DNA from: Melampsora larici-populina 98AG31
Lineage: Eukaryota; Basidiomycota; Pucciniomycetes; Pucciniales; Melampsoraceae
Direction: 5' to 3'
Length of the DNA: 64,000 bases
NCBI RefSeq assembly: GCF_000204055.1
Contig: NW_006768791.1
Span: forward strand, 237,094-301,093
The stretch's first letter is position 1, and every line of letters starts with the position of its first letter. Below the pieces are notes generated by a model. It saw nothing but the letters and a program-made list of their open reading frames with translations. It searched no databases and was not told the DNA's origin. A program made the position numbers and the translations under genes. Of this stretch, positions 47,360 through 56,968 are shown one piece after another.

Positions 47360-48361
47360 GGGCATCTCCAATGTTGCTGAATCCAAAAACATATACAGGT
47401 AAGTTTTTTCCTTGGCTGGGCAGCTGTATTTCTATTCAGTGACAGCACCCTCCAACACGCAACTGAAGTTATTTCTCAATTACCCATAGGGGTAATTTGA
47501 GGTTGAACCCACATCCACCATAACCCAAAAGGTCCAAACATCAACAATTCCAATAGCACCACCCTTGCTTGAAACAACCAAATAGGCAATGACACAACAT
47601 AATAAAATGTAAATAGTGGACACATGCCTAAATATTAGTCATTGTCCGGACAAAAATTTTTGAGAGAGTGCTTTTCAGATTATTCAATTTGCTGACCTGA
47701 GAGCATCTCCAACGCAGGTTGGTAAATGTAACATATCGGACACACGCGTAAGCTGTATGTTACGTTTACCAACCTTGGTCACAAAAAGACCATCCAGCAC
47801 GGTCTGAATAGTTCACAGCTCACCATGTGTGTGAGTTTGAATTTCCAGCAAAACACCTTTCACACGGTTGGTACTCCAAATATGGAGTACCAACTGAACT
47901 TTTGCAGCAAGCTGTATTGGCCCAGCATTGGACAGGCATTTGGCACATGTGGTGATAAAGTCACCACATGTGTCCTATCCTCTTGTTGTCCAACCAATTG
48001 ATGGCTATTTGGTGGCTCGATTGGGTGAGGGTTTGGCAACTTGGGCAGCTCAAAGCGACTCAAAAACAGTACCTCATGTGCACGTTGGATGCAACAAAGC
48101 TGAAAATGAAATACAGCTGTCAGAATTTTTCCAGCAATCTTTTTTTGGGTCTGTATTTGGTTTACAGAACAGGCCCGTGTTGGAGATGCTCTGAGCATGG
48201 GAGTGTGTCAATACCCAAAAAACAAGTTTGCACCGTGGGCCAGGTGTGAGACCTTGCCCTCGGCGTTGGAGGTCGATTTTCTGAATAACTCAAATACAGC
48301 TTACGTTTTTGACATAAACGTAACGGTTAGTCACTCAGATTGGGGCGCGTTGGAGATGCTC
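47360..48361. mobile_element. MITE, GAGCATC family A, copy 2 (interrupted)
   Basis: Starts GGGCATCTCCAATG and ends GCGTTGGAGATGCTC, flanked by TTA at 47357-47359 and 48362-48364. It is homologous to 26400-26922. Its length without the nested MITE (47701-48191 plus one TGA) is about 508 bp against 523 in copy 1. Confidence 0.85.
47701..48191. mobile_element. MITE, GAGCATC family B, nested in family A
   Basis: 491 bp, GAGCATCTCCAACGC...GTGTTGGAGATGCTC, flanked by TGA on both sides. Copy 1 of family A shows the undisturbed target (GGACCTGAGCATGGG at about 26748-26762), so the insertion point and 3-bp duplication are directly visible. The left end carries a hairpin (GGTTGGTAAA...TTTACCAACC). Confidence 0.9.
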
Positions 48362-48782
48362 TTAGAACAAGCCGTACATATTCCAGCTGGCGGAATAAAC
48401 AAAGTCACACCAATGGCCAACTGTGTGACTTTTTACTCGCGCTGGAGGCAGTTTTTTGGAAAATCTTTGGAAACGTACTTTTAACATGATGTTTCTGTTG
48501 GAAACATTAGGTAAACCCTATGTAAAGTTTACGTTTCCGGCGGCGCATTGGGGATGCTCTAAGACTCTTGGGATAATGATCAATAGTCTGATTGGGGTTA
48601 ATTTATTAGGTAACAGTTGTCAAGACTGGGTTTCCTTTATTGAATAGCTAGGGATTTATTTGAATAATTGTACTTTTGGGTGTGCTACACCGTGATAGGA
48701 ATGGGTATATAAACCCCGTATGTTTGCTTGTTTCCGTTGGATTGATATCTTATAATCTATCTAATTTTGTTAAAACCATTAA

Positions 48783-49244
48783 GAGCATCCCCAACGGTAC
48801 CTTGTAAACGTAACAAACGTAATATGTATTTTACATTTACAAGGTGTGGTCAAAAAACAACCATCCACCGGTAGCCAGTTTTCTCACAACTGGCCACGTG
48901 TGTGAAATTTGTTTAGAGGGATAACAGGTCTCACATCTCAAGACTTCTATGCCTTGAGGGTCATTGGCAAATATCCAGGACACAGTATTTGTGTCATATT
49001 GGACACAATAATACCATGTGTGTCCATATCACCAAGCGATCATAGCTTGTGGATCCAAAAACAACAAGGATCATTTGGCTCAGCGTGTGCATTTATAGCG
49101 TTTTTGGCAGGGGTACGACATTCAAATGCCTTGCTGCATGTGCGCATTGGCGGTGACCCAATTGTTCAGGGTGAATACAGCAAACTGTACATTATGAGAT
49201 GACACTGTATGCCTTTTTGCAATTCAGGACCGTTGGAGATGCTC
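48783..49244. mobile_element. MITE, GAGCATC family B-like (462 bp)
   Basis: GAGCATCCCCAACGGT...ACCGTTGGAGATGCTC, flanked by TAA at 48780-48782 and 49245-49247. A left subterminal hairpin (CCTTGTAAAC...TTTACAAGG) parallels the one in 47701-48191. Non-coding. Confidence 0.88.
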
Positions 49245-49473
49245 TAACACTCAATCTACTCGCGTCCCATTCAACTATTCCTATTGTCCTTTAAACCTAT
49301 CCTTTAAACTCCTTCAGGTTAGTGACTGCTACGCGTGATTGTGAATCTCGGTTTTATTCCAAATTGTGATTAAAGAAACAAATTCTATAAATATAATTAT
49401 ATAGATTGACTACTCACAATAAGCGTGCTTATTGACAGACTCCTTTTAAACAACAATCACCCAGTACACCATT

Positions 49474-49922
49474 ATGAAATTATTTGTTGCTATCTACGCA
49501 ATCTCCATTGCTTTAGGTAAGATACCATTTTCTACCCTCAGCGGGTCTGGATTGCAAGCCTTTACAAGACCCTTAAACTTATCACATTTTTATATTTTGT
49601 CTAGTTGGTGCAAGAAGTGTTTTTTCCCAACATGAACAAGATGCCAAACTTTCTCAAATCAGAAGCCGCTCTTTGGAAAGCAGGGTAAAAATCCATTCCA
49701 ATTTCGTTGCATTTCAACTTTCCTGACCCTTGTTTATCTTTCACTGTTTGGATTTTGCAGGATGGCCTTTTCTCCTTCCTTCCGGTTGGCTCTCTCGTAC
49801 CTACTGCTCTCAATCTTGCCCCCGTCAACTCACTCACCGGAAATACGGGTGATCTCACCGGTGCAGGCGATACAGGAAGCAAACATAGTGCTGGCCTATT
49901 GAAAGTCAGACGTGCTGCATAA
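49474..49922 (+). CDS. Small secreted protein (effector-like candidate)
   Basis: Three exons (49474-49516, 49605-49684, 49761-49922) join in phase to 94 residues. The first ~18 residues (MKLFVAIYAISIALVGA) are a signal peptide with the intron inside it, a common arrangement in fungal secreted-protein genes. The mature part is short, has no cysteine and no membrane segment, and is rich in Ser, Leu, Gly and Ala (PVGSLVPTALNLAPVNSL). It ends in a basic KVRRAA, and a basic site RSRSLESR lies shortly after the signal. No family is recognised. The gene sits in an ~800-bp island between a MITE cluster and the KDZ transposon. Secretion is inferred from the leader; a role in host interaction is speculative. 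Confidence 0.7.
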
Positions 49923-50072
49923 TGGAAGACAGTAACCTATATTTTACGAGAGTTGTGCAGCAGTTTTGAGAATAAATGTTGCCTGCCTGGTTTTATTTTT
50001 TTTATTTTTTTTAAGGTTACACTAAAACTTACTCACCTAGATTCTATATAAGAGCTGTAGCCAACTTATTCC

Positions 50073-50519
50073 CACCTGTGGCACACAGACCTGTTGGATG
50101 TTATCCCTGGAAAAAAAAACCAGTCTGTCTGGATAAGATCCGGAAATTCCGCAACAGACCAGTCAGACTAGCAGACTGGTTTATTCCAAGGGAAAAAATT
50201 CAAAGTCCAAGCCATTTTTTCGATTTTGGGGACATTTTTCTTAAGATTTAGGCCAATATATACATATTCTGGCATAACATATGTTTTGCCAACCTTTAAA
50301 ATTTGACGCTTTGCCAAAGACCAGTCTGCAGACTGGTCTGACAATCAGACTAGTCTACAGACCAGTTCGCAGACTGGTCTGACTAATCCAGACCAGTCTG
50401 CAGACTGGTTTGGAACAGTCAGACTGGTCCGACCAATCCAGACCAGTCTATGGTTTTCATCGTCATGCAGACTAGTCTTTGGTGAAGACTGGTCTGTACA
50501 CAGCTCAACAGACTAATCT
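50073..50519 (+). repeat. Left terminal inverted repeat of the KDZ element
   Basis: It is the reverse complement of 59871-60317 with only scattered differences. It contains a 190-bp unique part followed by a block of overlapping CAGACTGGTCTG-like palindromes (50320-50460). Confidence 0.93.
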
Positions 50520-50712
50520 GGGGAGGCAGACCAGTCTTTACACAAGACTGGTGTGTACTATGTGCACTGAGTCTTCAAGCAAATCACAGACTAGTCCCCA
50601 CATGGTTTAACCAGACTAGTCTTATCCTAATTGCCAAAGACTGATCTGACCAGTTCAACGAAACATGCTCATTTGATGACTCTTACAAATCTCAGATTTT
50701 ACTAATGCATTT
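50520..50712. other. Left subterminal region with ACTGGTCT motifs
   Basis: Between the TIR and the transposase stop codon, GACCAGTCT/AGACTAGTC-like motifs continue (for example 50529, 50558, 50588, 50622). The transposase terminator is presumably here. Confidence 0.55.
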
Positions 50713-53700
50713 CTATGACCAAGTGTAATTGTGACCATCATCGTCATCTTCATCCTCCCAAAATGCATCTAGACGTTCCACATCTCCTAAGTCACCAAAA
50801 CGATCTTCTTCGTCAGACATATGTACAAGCTGATGCTCCATCACATCCAATTCATCCAGTTCCTCTGATGCAATGATACCATACAAGTTCAACGAATTAA
50901 CATCCCACACCTTCTTACTTCTTTCGATAAGTCGCCTCCAGGATAACGTGAGGGCGTCATCGTACTGAATTGGGGTTTTTGAGTACTTTTGAGTGGTTGA
51001 AATCAGCTGTGGTATGTGCGAATCCCATAGCATCCATCTCTTACAGTATTTCAGTGCCAGCGAGTTGTGAAGTACTTTCAAAGCGTTCTGACTTTCATCC
51101 CACAAACCTCGATTCACCAATCTCCCAGCCTGGACCAGCTCGATCGGGCGTGTTCCATCTGGAAATCCAGGTACCCAGGCTGCACACCATCAAACCCAAA
51201 TTGTACCAGTGAGCGCCAGAACCGGAACGTGATGCAGATCATCTACATACGTACGTTTATCGCAAGAGGCTGAAAAAACTTTGAGCCTCTCCTCGGTTGA
51301 CAAGGCAAAAAGAACCATTTGTCGCACTTCTTGAGCAATTCGGCGAAGTTCCTCCTTGCAACCCCGTACATTTAGGAATGCCTCGATTCCTCTTTGAGTA
51401 TTCAAATCCACTGCCCATTTCTCATTTGGATGAGTGAGATGTCCTATATTCCAGAAATCATGCTCGATGTTGTATGATTTCACTTCTTCAAATGACAGGA
51501 GCGGTATCCGACAGTTCCTCGCGCGACCTCGATTGTAATTTTGGACAGCAGTGTTGTATGTAGTCCAGCGAGATTGAAACTTCTTTTGCTTATCCGTCAT
51601 CAGCTTCTTCAGGTGAGGCTGTTCCTTGGCCCCTGTAATTCACGCCGAGCATGTGAGTGATTGTTCGAGGTCTCAAGAAGATACATATGCTGGAAAGCTC
51701 ACCATGTCCCGGCTTATCCCAAGCTTTCTGCAGCTCTATTATACCCACTCTTGCCTCATAAAGACGCTCCTTTGCTACTCGTAGCTTGATTAGCAATCGC
51801 GCCTTGGGATCTATGAACGTTGAACACATGTATTAGAAATCAAGATTTCTCATTGTAGAAAAGCTCACCTTTAGAGTCGGGCAGATCCTTAAACATATTA
51901 CTGCCAAGATCTTGAACCACAGCCTCGACGGCTTCTTCCATAACTACAATCGATGCTGGCAGTGTAGCTAGTTCAGACACTTCGGCTTTGGTCCTATTAG
52001 ATGGCCTTCGAGTACTTAGTGATCTTAGGTGCGACCTTAACGTGGTTTTCAACCGGGTTAGTGAGCATTGGATCGAAAAAAACGATGTAGGGCACTCACT
52101 GGGCCTCTTTGATATTCTCCTCTAAGTCAATTAACCTAGCCACCAAGGCTTCTAATGATTTTGTACGACCATCAGCAAATAATTCCGATTGAGCAATCTT
52201 TTGACGTGACCACTGCTCGGCGAAATATTGTTCAGTGAGTCCATTGGGAGCAGTTTTGGTAGGTGCCTGTAAAGTGACCAGTTGCTCCGTACTCTTCTCC
52301 AAACTTTCCTCAAACTCTTTAAGTTTTCGAGTCGCTGATTGGGCTAAGACACGCGAAGGTGAGTAACAATAGTTCACCTTGTCTGTAAAGTAGGGTGTTG
52401 AGGTTGGGGCACATACCTGCGTTGATTTGAAGTTGGTCGTTTTGATGATTTGATTTCATGTCCAGTAGATCCGCGCGGTGCTGTTTTGTTGCACATCGCG
52501 TGCATGATATCAGCATACACAATGGCACCCAGTTCCTTTCATTACCTTCCCCGTCCGACTTGCCCCAGCCCTTGTTCAGTCGGGGGTTGTAATCCAGTTG
52601 ACAGCCACGGTTATGTGCATATGAATGAAAAGCTCCAGTGCCAATCTTCAACTGATGATTGGCTCGTTCCTCTACGAACAAATCATGCTGAAAGATAAGA
52701 ATGTTAACGCCTTGAACAACATTGATAACAAGAATGAACTGGATCATACCTTCTTGATACCCTTCTCAAAGTTACAACCAATATCATACAAGAGTCCAAC
52801 CTTTTTCTTCTTACCTGGCTCTTTGATCCGATCGAACAGTTCAGACAGCATTGCCTGAGCAAAACACGATCTGAAAAGCATGATGTTTAGATCATTAATA
52901 CACAACAAGCACCTGTACATATCACCAATTGTATAATGACCATAAACCTACTTTTCGCCGCTCTGGATTATGTTGATGTACATAAGGGCATGGTCATGGC
53001 GGCAGACCATGCCCATCAAACCTGTCTTGTCACACCCTTTCCAGGTTGAGGCTTGACGCCGGTCATTTGCTGCAGTGTGAGCCAGCGTACAACGGTCCTA
53101 GATAGAAAGACATTATTATTGTGATTAGATTTCTTTCAATTGTGTGAAATGAAATAAAACTGAAGATCATCGACTTGTCTCACCAATGGAAAGTTCTGGC
53201 GTCCATTGCGTAGCATGTTGCTTTCCCACCTTTTAACAATCGCAGGATCCAGGAAAAGGGATGGTGTTCGGAACGAGATTTCTTCGTATTCTTTGCTGGC
53301 CGTCAGGTGACGACGATGCTGGAAGTTCCCGTCTACACTTACAATGTAGTCGGGTTCAAAATCGTTTGTTGATTCATTAGGAGAAGGCGGGAGTTCAACA
53401 TCGTTGTTTTCGAGAGGAGGCTCATCAAGCGGGTCACTTTCAGTTGGCGGTGCAGGTCCATAACACCTCGGACAGTTCCAAGCAAGCTTATCTAATGCTG
53501 ATAAATCAAGAGCTTTCGCAGTGAGTTCGTCGTAAAGTCGGAGCATGTGGCGATATGCATCAAGAGCCGCTGTAAAGGTTCTTCGCCACAATTGAACCTG
53601 TAATATTCATCAAGGATTGCTAAATGAGGGCGACTTCATTGACTACCTATAGACGTACCCTTTTTGTTCCTTTGACCAAAATCAATGGACAATGTCCGTC

Positions 53701-54486
53701 AAGAAACATATCCAGTGCTAAACAAAAAGGCTGTACTCGGAGGCAGCAAAACTTCCATAGCGATTGATACAACCAAAGTAGTCGGATAGAAAATGCGGTT
53801 GAAGGTTGAGTTGGTGAGCTGCCAATATATCCAAGTCGAATCAACCGCACCTGATCAGGGAGGCAGCGGCAAAATTTGATCTTCAACTTTCCTCGTGCTG
53901 AAGATAAAGTATATTCACGGCCTATGTTATGTCACATCACAAAGGTAAGATATGGAAGCTCAAACTCACAGAGAATGTCAACAACATCTAACTCACAAAC
54001 GCTTGTGCGGTGGGAAGGACATGAGCAAGGTGTGTTCCAATCTTGATTCCATTTGCCTTGATCACCCCAGTCCGAAGTATTCCCCAAACACACAAGGTAA
54101 GCAGTAAACATTGGTTTGAGCTGCTCCATCCACCTTTCATGCTCTTTTACGCGTCTGGATTTGTAAAATGTGCCTCGGGTGAATTCGGTGAAGTTCCTGG
54201 GTGGATGCTGATTGTCTGGTTCTGGATCAGGCTGTTGATGCCTCATAACCGCTTCAAATTGATCTTGTGTCAGAAATTCTGAAGCGATATGCTGAGGTGA
54301 CAAATAATTTGATGGTGGGACCCTGCTGTCTGATGCTGGTACTAATGGAATGACCCGTGGTAACACCCACTGTTCATTGATTTCATTCATCTCAGCTTGT
54401 TCGCTTGCGGTTGAGCTGATCTCCACGCGAGCCTTCTTTCGATCTCGACGATTGAACAGGCAGGACACGCTCTCTCCTCGAGGCAT
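50713..54486 (-). CDS. KDZ transposase with CxC1-type cysteine cluster
   Basis: Multi-exon minus-strand gene starting at ATG 54486 (MPRGESVSCLFNRRDRKK). In order: N-terminal region with KEHERWMEQL and the cysteine cluster CSCPSHR (to about 53997); then KFCRCLPDQVRLIRLGYIG.SPTQPSTAFSIRLL (53900-53650); WNCPRCYGP with DYIVSVDGNFQHRRH holding a catalytic Asp (53590-53170); CDKTGLMGMVCRHD (near 53000); VGLLYDIGCNFEK (near 52760); and AFHSYAHNRGCQLDYNPRLN then GWGKSDGEGNERNW (52650-52540), the RNase-H-fold part with the acidic residue. Coiled-coil and C-terminal exons follow to the stop at 50713 (acidic end ..EDEDDDDGHNYTWS). About ten introns are needed. The junction around 51120-51190 changes frame and lacks an obvious intron, so either a small exon was missed or there is a frameshift. 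It catalyses excision and integration of the element. Confidence 0.88.
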
Positions 54487-55734
54487 TTCAGGATAATGAG
54501 ATGATAAGTTAGATGATGGATGGATGGATGGATGGTGTAGGTAGAAAGTTGAAAATAGGCTTGGGAAATAGGCTTAACAGTCAACGGCACAATATCTTGC
54601 CAGAATTCAAATTAAGTCAAAGCCATAACAAATTAGTATTCTGTCTGAGAGAGGCTATCGGCTATCATCAAGGGATTGAAAGAGTTTTGATGGAATTGAT
54701 TGACATGAGGTAGAACACCCCAATCGAGTCAAGGTCAGACAAGAATTATGTAATATGTATGGGATAGTCTAAATCACGTCCACTTGACTATCTTTTAGGT
54801 ACTGATTTCAGCCCAGCTCAAAGGGGAATGTAACCCCTGGGCCTTATGGTTGCCCTGGCCTCCTTTCCTTCCACCCAATCTAGTGATGGACATGAGAAGC
54901 TGTCTTATTACAACATGTATAGGACCTTATTCCCCGATTACAGATGTTAAGACTTTTCTGGGTTCTCCATACACATACCCATGCTATACTAGAAGGTGCA
55001 CTATTAAAGGTCCTTTTTGGTAATAACTTTAAACAAAGAAGTCTAATGATTTCATGCAAGGTTGCAACATATAATCAGGGGATTAGGATTATCACACCAC
55101 ATTGAGCACTAGTTTGTCTTACCCATTTTTGGGGCCCCAACAATGACTTGTAGGGTGTTGCTTTTATCTTGTTACGCATACTTGTGGAAAACCAAATTTT
55201 TGAATCATAACTTCAGATGATGGTGTCTAACAGTGGAATACAAGGTTTCAAAGTATTCCAAGAGGGTAATTACACCTGATTTGGCATGATTTTTTCTGAC
55301 TCATTTGGTGAACCACACAAATTTCTTGATGTGTGTTGCCTTTCTCTTGTTAATATATACCCCAGGAAAATTCAGTTTTTGGGTGATATCTTTTGGCAAA
55401 CAGGCGCAGCAGTTGAATGAATATTTGAAATAGATTCACAGAAGGCTATTAGAACTGATTGAGCATTGGTTTTGTTTACCCATCTGGTGAGCCACAAAAG
55501 ATACTTACAATATGTTCCTTTTGCATGTTAAATGGCGACAATTCAGGGTATCCTGACTCAAAAAAAATCAACTTTTTTTTGTTGGCCCAATCAAAGGGTA
55601 ATGTTATACAATCATGTAGCAAGTTCCAATTTCTGCTCAAAATCAAATTTTTAAAAAAAATATTTGGAGGCCGTACCTTCAGAAACAGGGATAAAATTGG
55701 CCAAAACAGCCTTAAGTGCAAGAAGAATTGCCTT

Positions 55735-56112
55735 CACATGGGACAGCACATGAACAGTTTAGAGCACCATAATATAACTCAAAGATGCAGCTTTAACTTT
55801 TGGGTTATCTCAAAAACTTGCAAAGTTTCATTGGGAGCATGTCTTTCCGTAAAAAGGTGCTACTGCTTTCAGGAAGGGCTCAGTTGCCCCTCAAGTGACA
55901 GAAGGATTGATGTCACATGGGACAGCACATGAACAGTTTAGAGCCCCATAATATAATTCAAAGATGCAGCTTTCACTTTTGGGTTATCTCAAAAACTTGC
56001 AAAGTTTCATTGGGAGCATGTCTTTCCGTAAAAAGGTGCTACTGCTTTACGGATGGGCTCAGTTGCCCCTCAAGTGACAGAAGGATTGATGTCACATGGG
56101 ACAGCACATAAA
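55735..56112. repeat. Tandem repeat, 179-bp period
   Basis: Two units (55735-55913 and 55914-56092) are almost identical, beginning CACATGGGACAGCACATGAA. A third starts and stops after about 20 bases. To the left (about 55090-55730) three weaker, diverged units with similar spacing can be traced by recurrent TTTTTGGGT.ATATC and GTTGCCTTT..CTTGTTA segments. Confidence 0.85.
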
Positions 56113-56389
56113 ATACAATACATGTAGCTTCTGCGCAGGATTATTTCAAGCAATTGTGCTTGTTCAAATATACTACTCATGTTTGTTCAAGTTTAGTACT
56201 CTTCCTTCCTCTTTCTTGGTTTCCTGCCATCAGGTACAATATTAAGTCTTACAGCCATCTTAAATGTTACAGAAATCCACTTCCTTTCACTACACATGGG
56301 ACACTCTTCCACATGGCTGTGATACATGCAAGAAAATTTGAACTCTTGATGATCAACTACATAGGTTATTCCCTGAAAATGTGATGTAG

Positions 56390-56840
56390 CACAGACTGGT
56401 CTCGCGCAGAACTGGTCTCTCAGCTACCAATTACAAGTGGCATCTCTCTAGTTACATATGTCAAGATACCTAGGTTTCCCTCAACCAACCGACATATATC
56501 CACCCCCAACCATTCTCAAACAGACTGGTCTATCAGGCCGCTGCACGTTGACCAATAAAAACCAAGTCTCACCCAGTTAGGTCAGGAAACCTAGATATCC
56601 CTCAACCAACACATATTCACACCCGAACATAGCATATTCTTGTACAAGACTGGTCTTTCCCTAGACTAGTCTTGCTCTGTCTGATTCAATCTCAGGTTTA
56701 TTTCCTTTACTCATCAAATAACACAATTCCTTTGTATCCCTTCCGCTCCTCCCAAGCTCAGTATTAGACACTATAATCACATATCCTTACAAGACTGGTC
56801 TCTCCATAGACTAGTCCTGCAATAGACTGGTCTCGCTCTT
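56390..56840. promoter_or_regulatory. ACTGGTCT motif cluster upstream of the second KDZ gene
   Basis: At least eight copies of (A)GACTGGTCT or AGACTAGTC (for example 56393, 56411, 56521, 56648, 56662, 56793, 56808, 56824) occur within 450 bp ahead of the start codon at 56969. The same core makes up the TIR palindromes, so a shared DNA-binding protein for transposition and expression is plausible. Confidence 0.6.
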
Positions 56841-56968
56841 TCCAGTTTGTGACTACTTTTCTCTTCCTATCATTCTCATCAAAGAGGTCTTTATTTATAT
56901 TCGTCTCTCTTCCTTTCACATCAGGTATTACATATTTGATACAATATTATCCCTTGAATATCCACATC

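Larger units (their letters stand above)
45591..48559. mobile_element. Probable larger GAGCATCCCC element hosting nested MITEs
   Basis: GAGCATCCCCAACGCGCCG at 45591 pairs with GCGCATTGGGGATGCTC at 48543-48559 as an inverted repeat with few mismatches. Left flank is TTA and right flank is TAA, so the duplication is imperfect. Removing the nested element 47360-48361 leaves about 2 kb. Only short non-homologous frames are seen inside, so it appears non-autonomous. Confidence 0.45.
54487..56968. other. Intergenic region of the KDZ element
   Basis: 2.5 kb between the divergent genes. It starts with a (GGAT)n microsatellite at about 54515-54535 in the transposase promoter, then the tandem array at about 55090-56112. 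A cluster of ACTGGTCT/AGACTAGTC motifs (56392-56840) lies directly upstream of the second gene. No coding frame is supported. Confidence 0.6.

Noticed and set aside
55459..56111. Cys-rich repeated frames within the 179-bp tandem array
   Set aside because: The similarity of the two frames comes from the DNA tandem repeat; stops and low-complexity sequence argue against coding.
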